Shown here one piece after another: positions 1-5,907 of a DNA stretch of 7,309 nt. The DNA is from Oscillospiraceae bacterium (GTDB taxonomy: Bacteria; Bacillota; Clostridia; Oscillospirales; Ruminococcaceae). Both the position numbers and the translations under genes were made by a program. The first letter of the stretch is position 1; every line of letters begins with the position of its first letter. Below the pieces are notes generated by a model. That model was not told the origin of the DNA. It saw nothing but the letters and a program-made list of their open reading frames with translations, and searched no databases. The stretch covers positions 1-7,309 of the forward strand of contig CAADWC010000238.1 in the NCBI GenBank assembly GCA_900752625.1. Direction: 5' to 3'.

Positions 1-2
1 CG

Positions 3-26
3 ATATCGGCGCAGACGCAGATATGA
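3..26 (+). CDS. Possible 3' end of the upstream gene (perhaps nadA)
   Basis: The frame starting at base 3 ends in a TGA at 24-26 that overlaps the nadB ATG at 23-25, an ATGA junction typical of translationally coupled genes. Only seven codons (ISAQTQI) are visible, so the product cannot be recognised from sequence. Quinolinate synthase, nadA, is suggested only because nadA-nadB-nadC is a common order in Firmicutes. The nadB frame is also open to the left edge, so this overlap could be coincidental. Confidence 0.3.
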   Translation: MSAQTQI

Positions 27-1543
27 ACAATTATGACGTGATCATCGCAGGATGCGGAGTGGCAGGGCTTTACGGAGCATACAATCTTTCGCGCAGCCTT
101 AAGGTGCTTATTCTTTCCAAAATGGAACTTACCTTATGCAACTCCTCGCTGGCTCAGGGAGGAATTGCCGGAGTTTACAACAGTCCGGAAGATTCGCCCG
201 AAAAACATAAGCACGATACATTCGTTGCCGGCGGATTTGAAAACGATCCGGATTCGACCGACGTTCTCGTCAACGAGGCGAAAATCGACATAGCCAAAAT
301 AATTGAGCTTGGAGTGGATTTTGACAAACTCCCTAACGGCGATTATCACCGTACTCTCGAGGGCGGACACGGAATGCACAGAATCTTTCACCATAAGGAC
401 GCCACGGGATTTGAGATCGAAACCACTCTTTTAAAAAATGTTCAGCAGCTTGAAAACGTTACTATATGGGAAAACGCCGTAATGTGCGACTGTAAAAAGA
501 CAGCCTCCGGATTCTCATTTCTGGTGCTGAAGGACGGAAAATATACTGTATGCAATTCCCGCCGCGCTATTTTTGCTACAGGCGGAATAGGAAGAGTATA
601 CGAATACACTACCAATTCCGCTATCGCCACCGGAGATGGAATAACTATGGCCTATAATATGGGTGCGGAAATAAAAAATCTAAGCTACATACAGTTTCAT
701 CCCACTGCTTTCAACAACCGCCATACAAGAGAATGTTTCCTAATTTCCGAAGCGGTCAGAGGTGAGGGGGCTTATCTGAAAAACTGCAACGGCGAACGCT
801 TCATGCAGAATTATGATAAACGTCTTGAGCTTGCTCCCAGAGACGTTGTTTCTCACTCTATAATCTTTGAATCGAAAAAGACCGGTTCTGATAAATTTTA
901 CCTGGACATTACCCATAAGGATCCGGAATTTATAAAGCAGCGTTTCCCAATGATATACTCGAACCTTCTTAAAGCCGGATACGATATGACTACCGATATG
1001 ATACCGATATTCCCGTGCCAGCATTATCTTATGGGCGGAATAAAGGTAGATACCTATGCAAGAACAACAGTGGACGGACTTTACGCCTGCGGAGAATGCT
1101 CCTGCACCGGAGTTCACGGAAACAACCGTCTTGCCAGCAATTCGCTGCTGGAAGCATTGGTGTTTTCAAGAAGAGCGGCGTCGGATATCAACGAAAAAAT
1201 CAAAAATTGTGATAAGGCGTTTATGCCTTATGATTTTGATTTGTGCGAAAATGCTCCTCATATCCCGAAAGGGCTAAGAACGGAAATAAGAAAGATCATG
1301 CAGACCGCATATTTTGTCATCCCGGATATTCCGGCATTGTTTGCAGGATATGAGCGCATTATACATATAAAGGAGATCCTTGACACTGGAAGGTTTAAAA
1401 TAGACAGAGATTATGTGGAGGCAAGATCCCTTGCGACCGTAGCTTATATAATTCTGGGCGAAGCTTATAAGATCGCATCGGAAAATGCGGAGATCACGCC
1501 TCAGCCTGCATTTGAAACGCCCGCTGAAAGCCGGAAGGATTAA
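23..1543 (+). CDS. nadB: L-aspartate oxidase NadB
   Basis: This FAD flavoprotein oxidises L-aspartate to iminoaspartate, the first step of de novo NAD synthesis; NadA then condenses the product to quinolinate. The protein has 506 residues, slightly short against about 530-540 in E. coli and B. subtilis. Visible signatures are the N-terminal dinucleotide loop AGCGVAGLYGAY (9-20), the SSLAQGGIAG segment (41-50), EGGHGMHR and HHKDATG (113-129), ATGGIGRVYEYTTN (185-198) with ATGDG (202-206), QFHPTA (224-229), SEAVRGEGA (242-250), APRD (271-274), HYLMGGIKVD (334-343) and TGVHGNNRLASNSLLE (362-377). The likely active-site residues by comparison with E. coli NadB are His226, Arg273, His334 and Arg369. 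The helical C-terminal domain follows residue 400. The ATG at 23 sits just before the first beta strand, where the family normally begins. No clear Shine-Dalgarno is seen upstream, which fits coupling to a preceding gene through the ATGA overlap. nadC lies 115 bases downstream. Confidence 0.96.
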   Translation: MNNYDVIIAGCGVAGLYGAYNLSRSLKVLILSKMELTLCNSSLAQGGIAGVYNSPEDSPEKHKHDTFVAGGFENDPDSTDVLVNEAKIDIAKIIELGVDFDKLPNGDYHRTLEGGHGMHRIFHHKDATGFEIETTLLKNVQQLENVTIWENAVMCDCKKTASGFSFLVLKDGKYTVCNSRRAIFATGGIGRVYEYTTNSAIATGDGITMAYNMGAEIKNLSYIQFHPTAFNNRHTRECFLISEAVRGEGAYLKNCNGERFMQNYDKRLELAPRDVVSHSIIFESKKTGSDKFYLDITHKDPEFIKQRFPMIYSNLLKAGYDMTTDMIPIFPCQHYLMGGIKVDTYARTTVDGLYACGECSCTGVHGNNRLASNSLLEALVFSRRAASDINEKIKNCDKAFMPYDFDLCENAPHIPKGLRTEIRKIMQTAYFVIPDIPALFAGYERIIHIKEILDTGRFKIDRDYVEARSLATVAYIILGEAYKIASENAEITPQPAFETPAESRKD

Positions 1544-1643
1544 GCCGACTGCCCGGAGGATTCAGGCTGTGCATATTTTCTGATTTCCCTGACGGCGGTT
1601 TACAGTGATGTATTTTCAATACAGGAAAATAAATTTGATATAT

Positions 1644-1650
1644 GAAAGGG
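1644..1650 (+). promoter_or_regulatory. Ribosome binding site that sets the nadC start
   Basis: GAAAGGG lies 8 bases before the ATG at 1659. The same frame is open further upstream with a GTG at 1605 and an ATG at 1608, but neither has a purine-rich site at the right distance. The 18 extra residues they would add also do not resemble the start of NadC proteins. Confidence 0.7.
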
Positions 1651-1658
1651 TTTTTAAG

Positions 1659-2498
1659 ATGACATTAATGCAGTTTCAAATTGACGATATCATTAAAACT
1701 GCTCTGCTTGAAGATATTAACTATGTTGATGTAACCACTGATTATCTGGTTGACGACAACGCGGTTTCAACCGCGAAATATGTTGCGAAAGACAGCGGTA
1801 TTCTATGCGGAATCGACGTGGCTTTAAGAGTTTTTGCCCTGCTTGACAGCGAAGCAAAATTTGAGGTGCTTATCCACGACGGCGAGCAAGTAAAGAAAGG
1901 CGACATAATTGCTAAGATCACCGCAAAGACAAGGGCGCTGCTTAAAGGCGAAAGAACTGCCCTCAACCTTTTGCAGCATATGTCAGGGGTTGCGACCGCC
2001 ACAAACAGGTGCGTCAAGCTTGTCGAAGGAACAAATGCTTCCATAGCTGATACCAGAAAAACGCTTCCGGGTCTGAGAGTGCTGCAGAAATATGCGGTTA
2101 CGGTAGGCGGCGGAAGAAACCACCGCTACAATCTGTCAGATTGTGCAATGCTCAAAGATACCCACCTTGACGCTTACGGAAGCATGACCGGAGCAGTCAG
2201 CGCTCTGCGCGAAAAAATGGGGCATACCGTAAAAATCGAGGTGGAAGTTGAAAATCTTGAGGAGTTAAAAGAGGCGCTGGGGCTTAACGTTGAAATCATA
2301 ATGCTTGACAATATGTCTTGCGAGGATATGGCAGAGGCTGTCAGGCTAACGAACGGAAGGTCTATGCTGGAAGCATCGGGCAATGTAACTCCCGAAACGA
2401 TTCGGGCAATAGCAGAAACGGGAGTGGACATTATCTCTCTCGGCGCAATTACTCATTCAGTAAAGGCGTTTGATATTTCAATGAAGATCGATAAATAA
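1659..2498 (+). CDS. nadC: Nicotinate-nucleotide pyrophosphorylase (quinolinate phosphoribosyltransferase) NadC
   Basis: The enzyme converts quinolinate and PRPP to nicotinate mononucleotide, CO2 and pyrophosphate, the step after NadB and NadA. The 279 residues match the usual family length. In order, one sees the N-terminal ALLEDINYVDVTTD (15-28), GILCGIDVA (47-55), the helix with GERTALNLLQHMSGVA (97-112), the active-site stretch ADTRKTLPGLR (130-140) and the basic cluster GGGRNHRYNLSD (150-161) with MLKDTH (164-169). The barrel strands IEVEVEN (193-199), IMLDNMS (214-220) and LEASGNV (237-243) follow, then SLGAITHS (260-267), which binds PRPP phosphates. Likely substrate-binding residues are Arg99, Arg133, Lys134, His155, Arg156 and Lys166; Glu195 and Asp217 hold magnesium in homologues. 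The gene follows nadB on the same strand across 115 bases with no terminator between them, so co-transcription is likely. Regulation by the NiaR niacin repressor is common for such operons, but its operator would lie upstream of the first gene, outside this window. Confidence 0.97.
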   Translation: MTLMQFQIDDIIKTALLEDINYVDVTTDYLVDDNAVSTAKYVAKDSGILCGIDVALRVFALLDSEAKFEVLIHDGEQVKKGDIIAKITAKTRALLKGERTALNLLQHMSGVATATNRCVKLVEGTNASIADTRKTLPGLRVLQKYAVTVGGGRNHRYNLSDCAMLKDTHLDAYGSMTGAVSALREKMGHTVKIEVEVENLEELKEALGLNVEIIMLDNMSCEDMAEAVRLTNGRSMLEASGNVTPETIRAIAETGVDIISLGAITHSVKAFDISMKIDK

Positions 2499-2508
2499 GC
2501 TGTATTTT

Positions 2509-2549
2509 AGCATACCTGTCCGACGAGAGGTCGGGCAGGTATGCTTTTT
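2509..2549 (+). terminator. Intrinsic terminator of the nad operon
   Basis: A 16-base arm at 2509-2524 (AGCATACCTGTCCGAC) pairs with 2530-2545 (GTCGGGCAGGTATGCT), with a single U-G wobble. The loop is GAGAG and a run of five T closes the structure at 2545-2549. It begins 11 bases after the nadC stop codon. The strong stem and T-tract make it a clear rho-independent terminator. Confidence 0.95.
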
Positions 2550-2692
2550 ATAATGAACTGGCGCAAAGTCAGGTGCGCTGAGCTATTTCGTAAACTGTAT
2601 AGTGACCTTACGCACGGAGGACGCTTACTGCGGTTATATTGTGATTTTTACGCTTTGTAGGGCAGTTTATTTTAAAATTTATGACAGACCAC
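2550..2692. other. Intergenic stretch with no clear feature
   Basis: Between the nad terminator and the next promoter I see no gene with a credible ribosome binding site. A 35-codon frame at 2553-2660 lacks a Shine-Dalgarno and begins only three bases after the terminator T-run. A small inverted repeat (GCGCA, 8-base gap, TGCGC) lies near 2561-2579, but it is too short to interpret. Confidence 0.6.
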
Positions 2693-2721
2693 TTGACCTA
2701 AGGGCCATATCATTATATAAT
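2693..2721 (+). promoter_or_regulatory. Near-consensus sigma-A promoter
   Basis: TTGACC at 2693-2698 matches five of six bases of the -35 consensus. TATAAT at 2716-2721 is a perfect -10 box, and the spacer is exactly 17 bases. Transcription should start near 2728 and run into the DUF3592-like gene and the phosphorylase gene, leaving an untranslated leader of about 165-170 nt. No other promoter in the window comes this close to consensus. Confidence 0.85.
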
Positions 2722-2727
2722 GTATTC

Positions 2728-2896
2728 GAAAGCAAATACCGCTTTGCTTGCAGAGGTATTAATTTCATCTGTTGAATAAAGCCTCGCCGGAAGACGTAAA
2801 ATCAACAACATAATTCCAAAGCCGGCAAAAGCTTATCAGCATTTTTATCTGCAATCCGGCCGGATTTGCTGAAACAAAAAATATGGGGGAATTTTT
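2728..2896 (+). other. Long 5' leader with several potential hairpins
   Basis: The predicted transcript has an unusually long leader before the ATG at 2897. At its 5' end AAGCAAA (2730-2736) can pair with TTTGCTT (2743-2749). The overlapping AATACC (2735-2740) can instead pair with GGTATT (2755-2760), so the two hairpins exclude each other. Further on TGTTGA (2770-2775) pairs with TCAACA (2802-2807), and a GC-rich palindrome lies at 2853-2866. I do not recognise a known riboswitch or T-box, and no T-tract follows any hairpin, so transcription attenuation is not obvious. The start and extent depend on the predicted promoter. Folding was done by eye. Confidence 0.4.
2853..2866. repeat. 14-base perfect palindrome in the leader
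   Basis: AATCCGGCCGGATT is a perfect inverted repeat. As RNA it gives a five-pair stem with a GGCC tetraloop, and GC at 2851-2852 with GC at 2868-2869 can extend it past a one-base bulge. It lies 30 bases before the start codon and about 130 bases after the -10 box. It could be an operator or just part of the leader fold; no regulator family is recognised. Confidence 0.4.
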
Positions 2897-3436
2897 ATGT
2901 TAATTAAAAGAACTTATCGAGAAAACAACACAACGCCATTTCTATTAATTCCGGTGATTTTTTTACTGGCGAGCGGTCTTTTTCTTTCGGTAGCAATAGG
3001 AATGAAGGTATACGATAAAAATAAAAAAGAACGGTGTACCGAGAGAACACAAGCCGAGGTAGTGGATATTGCCGAAAGCAGAAACGACGACGGAAGAATG
3101 CTTTATGCTCCTGTATTCAGCTATACGGCGGGCGGGCAGGAGTATATCAAACAAAGGAACAGCTATACAAATCCATGCGATTATTCGATCGGACAAAAGA
3201 TAATTTTGAAATACAATCCCGACGATCCTCAGGAATTTTATGCTGTAGGAGATTCCACTTCTGATTTTTTGATTTATATTTTCGGAGGAATTAGTGCGTT
3301 ATTTTTAGTTATTGCGGCGCTGATGCTTGCTGTATGGTTTAAAAAACGCAAAGGAAAAAAAGATGATCAATTTTCTCAATTCGGACCCGGCATCGATGAA
3401 AGTGCAGATACGGTATACTACGATGATTTTCAGTAA
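2897..3436 (+). CDS. Two-TM membrane protein, DUF3592-like
   Basis: This is a 179-residue protein of unknown function. A hydrophobic helix at about 14-36 and another at about 124-148 flank a middle domain (about 46-118) that reads like DUF3592. The signs are an opening beta strand with AEVVDI (53-58), then YAPVFSYTAGGQEY (70-83), YSIGQKIILKYNPDDP (96-111) and EFYAVGD (113-119). This domain probably faces outside, because the tail after the second helix is basic (KKRKGKK, 149-155) and so likely cytoplasmic; the C-terminus then turns acidic and tyrosine-containing (DTVYYDDFQ). A GGGGGA ribosome site at 2885-2890 lies 6 bases before the ATG. The gene looks more AT-rich than its neighbours. Its stop codon lies within the ribosome site of the phosphorylase gene, so the two are co-transcribed, but that pairing does not reveal a role. 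The DUF3592 assignment is from memory of the family pattern. Confidence 0.8.
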   Translation: MLIKRTYRENNTTPFLLIPVIFLLASGLFLSVAIGMKVYDKNKKERCTERTQAEVVDIAESRNDDGRMLYAPVFSYTAGGQEYIKQRNSYTNPCDYSIGQKIILKYNPDDPQEFYAVGDSTSDFLIYIFGGISALFLVIAALMLAVWFKKRKGKKDDQFSQFGPGIDESADTVYYDDFQ

Positions 3437-3449
3437 GGAGTGTTGATAT

Positions 3450-4244
3450 ATGGCAAGCATTATGGATTCGGAGCGGCAGTTTCACATCAGGACCATCGCC
3501 GAAGAAGTGGGCAGGTATGTTATTCTTCCCGGCGATCCGGGAAGAGTTCCCAAAATTTCAGCATTGCTTGACAATGCGGTACAGGTGGCGTGCAACCGGG
3601 AATACAATGTCTATACGGGTTACCTGAACGGAGAAAAGGTGACCGTCTGCTCTACCGGAATAGGCGGTCCGTCGGCTGCTATCGCAGTTGAGGAGCTGGT
3701 TAAATGCGGCGCCGATACTTTTATAAGAATCGGCACCAGCGGAGGAATGGATCTTAAAGTAAGCGGCGGAGACCTGTGCATTGCGTCTGCGGCGGTAAGA
3801 GGAGAAGGCACGACAGCGGAATACTTACCTCCCGATTATCCTGCGGTTGCGGATTTTCAGGTTGTTGCCGCTCTGGTTCAGGCAGCGCAGGAACTTTCAA
3901 CGGATGAAACCGGGAACCGATATCACGTAGGAGTGGTGCATTCAAAGGACAGCTTTTACGGCGAAGTGGAGCCGGAGGCTTCGCCTATGGCGGCAGATAT
4001 AAAGCAAAGATGGGACAGTTATCTGAAATGCGGCTGTCTGACCTCCGAAATGGAATGTGCGGCCGTCTTTGCAGTATGTACCGCCAGAAAGGTACGCTGC
4101 GGCGGGGTTCTTACCGCCCTTTGGAATGTTGAGCGTTCAAAGGCGGGGCTGCCCGACAACATCACATACGATTCCACACGGGCTATAAAGTGTGTGATAA
4201 GCGCAATAAGAAAGCTTATTGCAGAGGACGGGGCAAAAAGGTAA
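3450..4244 (+). CDS. udp: Uridine phosphorylase-family nucleoside phosphorylase
   Basis: This cytoplasmic enzyme of the NP-I (PNP/UDP) family would cleave a nucleoside with phosphate to a free base and ribose 1-phosphate, for pyrimidine salvage. The 264 residues compare with 253 in E. coli Udp. The phosphate and ribose site is complete: His12, ILPGDPGRV with Gly28 and Arg32, Arg50 in NREY, STGIGGPSAAIAVEEL (68-83), RIGTSGG with Arg93 and Thr96, and SEMECAAVF (199-207) with Met201 and Glu202. The loop after KDSFYG (166-171) is unusual. E. coli has Gln166 and Arg168 there to read uracil, whereas this protein reads EVEPEASP (172-179), so neither residue is seen at the aligned place. Uridine is therefore the best guess but not certain; another nucleoside is possible. 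AAGGAG at 3435-3440 overlaps the stop of the membrane protein gene and is 9 bases from the ATG, so both genes share the promoter at 2693. No strong terminator follows. Confidence 0.87.
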   Translation: MASIMDSERQFHIRTIAEEVGRYVILPGDPGRVPKISALLDNAVQVACNREYNVYTGYLNGEKVTVCSTGIGGPSAAIAVEELVKCGADTFIRIGTSGGMDLKVSGGDLCIASAAVRGEGTTAEYLPPDYPAVADFQVVAALVQAAQELSTDETGNRYHVGVVHSKDSFYGEVEPEASPMAADIKQRWDSYLKCGCLTSEMECAAVFAVCTARKVRCGGVLTALWNVERSKAGLPDNITYDSTRAIKCVISAIRKLIAEDGAKR

Positions 4245-4339
4245 AGGGGCTGCCGCGTTTTAAAATAATTAGAGCAGCAAAAGCTTGATTTTATGAAACG
4301 GTGTATTATCACACAAAAATTACAATTGCTTTTTAAATC

Positions 4340-4475
4340 GGAGCAAAGCGTGATAAGCTCGCTTAATCACGCTTGCGACGATTGCAACCGTCGCTTGGGA
4401 GCTTTGCTCCTCAGGGTTTCGGTGGGGGATTAGCCCCCACCGAAAGACTGAATGGAACCCGCCTACAGAGGCGGG
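4340..4475. repeat. Highly structured intergenic element of five stems (repeat or ncRNA candidate)
   Basis: Most of the 313-base gap between the phosphorylase gene and tldD is taken by nested inverted repeats. An outer 10-bp stem, GGAGCAAAGC (4340-4349) with GCTTTGCTCC (4401-4410), encloses GCGTGAT/ATCACGC (4348-4354 and 4366-4372) and GCGACG/CGTCGC (4375-4380 and 4389-4394), like a three-way junction. Next comes a perfect 12-bp stem, TTTCGGTGGGGG (4417-4428) with CCCCCACCGAAA (4434-4445), loop ATTAG, extended by TCAG/CTGA (4411-4414 and 4448-4451) across a 2x2 internal loop. Last is CCCGCCT/AGGCGGG (4458-4464 and 4469-4475), loop ACAG. No T-run follows on either strand, so it is not a plain terminator. 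It could be a dispersed intergenic repeat, a MITE-like element or a leader RNA of the tldD operon; I recognise no named RNA family. The rest of the gap (4245-4339 and 4476-4542) shows nothing strong. Confidence 0.75.
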
Positions 4476-4557
4476 GGACATCGGCGATTTGGTTATATAG
4501 GCGGTATTGCAGCTTACGTGGTAATTGATATAGAAAACTGTTAAAGGAGGAGAAGAT

Positions 4558-5895
4558 ATGTACAAATTTCCGAAAGACCTTTACGCCGACGTGCGTATCG
4601 AGGAAACGTCAAGTTCAAACATTTATATTAAAAACGGCGAGGTTGAGAATAACATTGCTATATCGTCAATCGGCGCAATTGTGCGCGTTTATGACGGTGA
4701 GATGTGGTATTCCAGCGTTACAAACGACATTGCGGCGATTCAGGACGAAATTGATAATCTGACGCAGCTTGCAAAACCGAATCCCGGAATTTGGGACGAT
4801 CCCATGGTGAGAAATCTCGAAGTAAATCAAGCCGCCCTGCTTATTTATGACGGAGATAATGACCTGCGAAAGGTGAGCAGAGATAGAAAAATGCAGTTGC
4901 TGGATGAACTTATTGCCGACTGCGTTGATGAAAACATTCCCGAAATCAATACATGGGAGGCGTTTTACAACGATACGCATATAGTCAAGCGTTTTTACTC
5001 CGGCAAGGGTGCGGCGATCACTCAGGACAGACAGGCTTGCACAGTGGGAATGCTTTTTACGATCCCGTTAGCCGGCTTAACCACATCCGGCGGAAAGCAC
5101 TATCAGAAAATGGATTTCGACGGACTTCTGAATCATTCTCAGGAGATTATTTCAGAACGTGACAGGGCGCTTGACTTTGCAAGAAACGCCGTTGACGTTA
5201 CTCCCGGCGACTATATCTGCGTGCTTGCACCTGTTGTTACTGCTATGTTTACCCACGAAAGCTTCGGACATAAGAGCGAGGCGGACTTTATGCTTAACGA
5301 CCAGACGCTGCGCGATGAATGGGTAATGGGTAAGACGGTAGGAAACGAAAAGGTCTCGATCTGCGACAGCGGCGAAATGCAAAACCATGGATACACGCCC
5401 TTCGACGACGAGGGAAACCGCGCCCGTGAAACGTGGCTTATCAAAAACGGCGTGCTTACAGGCAGACTTCACGACGCACATTCAGCGGCGGTGCTGGGTG
5501 AGGAAATAACGGGAAACAGCCGTGCTCAGGACTATCAATTTATGCCGATGGTGCGGATGACCAACACATATATGCAGGGCGGCAGCGACAATGTGGAGCA
5601 GATGATTTCCGAAATAAAGGATGGAATTTACATATACGGCGTAAATTACGGCACAGGGCAGTTGACCTTTACAATGCAGCCGAACATCTGCTACCGTATT
5701 CGTAACGGCAGGCTTGCAGAGCCGATAAGGGCAAACGTTATTACGGGAAGCGTGTTCAGAACGCTGTTTGACATCGACGCGGTGGGGGACGATTTCGAGC
5801 TTTTTGACACCTATTACTGCGGCAAGAACGACCAGACAGTACCCGTTTCGGCGGGCGGCCCGACCATTCGGGTCAAATCGCTGACAGTCAATTAA
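4558..5895 (+). CDS. tldD: TldD-family zinc metalloprotease
   Basis: TldD is the catalytic half of the TldD/TldE heterodimeric protease. In E. coli the pair degrades unfolded peptides and the CcdA antitoxin and trims the microcin B17 leader. This protein has 445 residues against 481 in E. coli. An N-terminal TldD/PmbA domain spans about 10-70, a central domain about 85-210 and a C-terminal domain about 215-445. The zinc site is intact: HESFGH at 233-238 (HExxxH, ligands His233 and His238, general base Glu234) and Cys421 in YYCGKND as the expected third ligand. Other family signatures are LIKNGVLTGRLHD (294-306), TGNSRAQDY (318-326), MPMVRMTNTY (329-338), GVNYGTGQ (361-368) and SAGGPTIRVKSLTV (431-444). 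No signal peptide is seen, so it should be cytoplasmic. The AAAGGAGG site at 4543-4550 lies 7 bases before the ATG. The partner gene starts 12 bases after the stop. No strong promoter is visible upstream; transcription could begin within or near the structured element. Confidence 0.95.
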   Translation: MYKFPKDLYADVRIEETSSSNIYIKNGEVENNIAISSIGAIVRVYDGEMWYSSVTNDIAAIQDEIDNLTQLAKPNPGIWDDPMVRNLEVNQAALLIYDGDNDLRKVSRDRKMQLLDELIADCVDENIPEINTWEAFYNDTHIVKRFYSGKGAAITQDRQACTVGMLFTIPLAGLTTSGGKHYQKMDFDGLLNHSQEIISERDRALDFARNAVDVTPGDYICVLAPVVTAMFTHESFGHKSEADFMLNDQTLRDEWVMGKTVGNEKVSICDSGEMQNHGYTPFDDEGNRARETWLIKNGVLTGRLHDAHSAAVLGEEITGNSRAQDYQFMPMVRMTNTYMQGGSDNVEQMISEIKDGIYIYGVNYGTGQLTFTMQPNICYRIRNGRLAEPIRANVITGSVFRTLFDIDAVGDDFELFDTYYCGKNDQTVPVSAGGPTIRVKSLTVN

Positions 5896-5907
5896 GGAGG
5901 GGACGGC

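Noticed and set aside
740..1117. 125-codon open frame on the - strand inside nadB
   Set aside because: It lies wholly antisense to strongly conserved NadB motifs, so it is a shadow of that gene.
1555..1582. GGAGG followed by a GTG in the nadB-nadC gap, a possible leader peptide
   Set aside because: The frame closes after five codons (GTG to TGA) and no attenuator structure follows.
1605..1658. Upstream GTG/ATG starts that would extend NadC by 17-18 residues
   Set aside because: There is no ribosome binding site before them, while the ATG at 1659 has GAAAGGG at good spacing and gives the normal family N-terminus.
2553..2660. 35-codon + strand open frame (MNWRKVRCAELF...)
   Set aside because: It has no Shine-Dalgarno, begins three bases after the terminator T-run and lies upstream of the next promoter, so nothing supports its expression.
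4249..4282. GCTGC...GCAGC inverted repeat after the phosphorylase gene as a terminator
   Set aside because: The stem has only five pairs, the loop is about 20 bases and no T-tract follows.
4507..4534. TTGCAG, 16-base spacer, TATAGA as a promoter for tldD
   Set aside because: It matches only three of six and four of six consensus bases, and the start point would fall almost on the ribosome binding site. It is too weak to call.
4320..4565. 81-codon open frame on the - strand across the structured element
   Set aside because: It runs through all the hairpins, overlaps the tldD start and ribosome binding site, and has no family signature. The inverted repeats explain the sequence better than coding does.
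5152..5481. 109-codon open frame on the - strand within tldD, and similar antisense frames in the TldE-like gene
   Set aside because: These are antisense to conserved TldD/TldE motifs, including the zinc site region, and have no ribosome binding sites or recognisable products.
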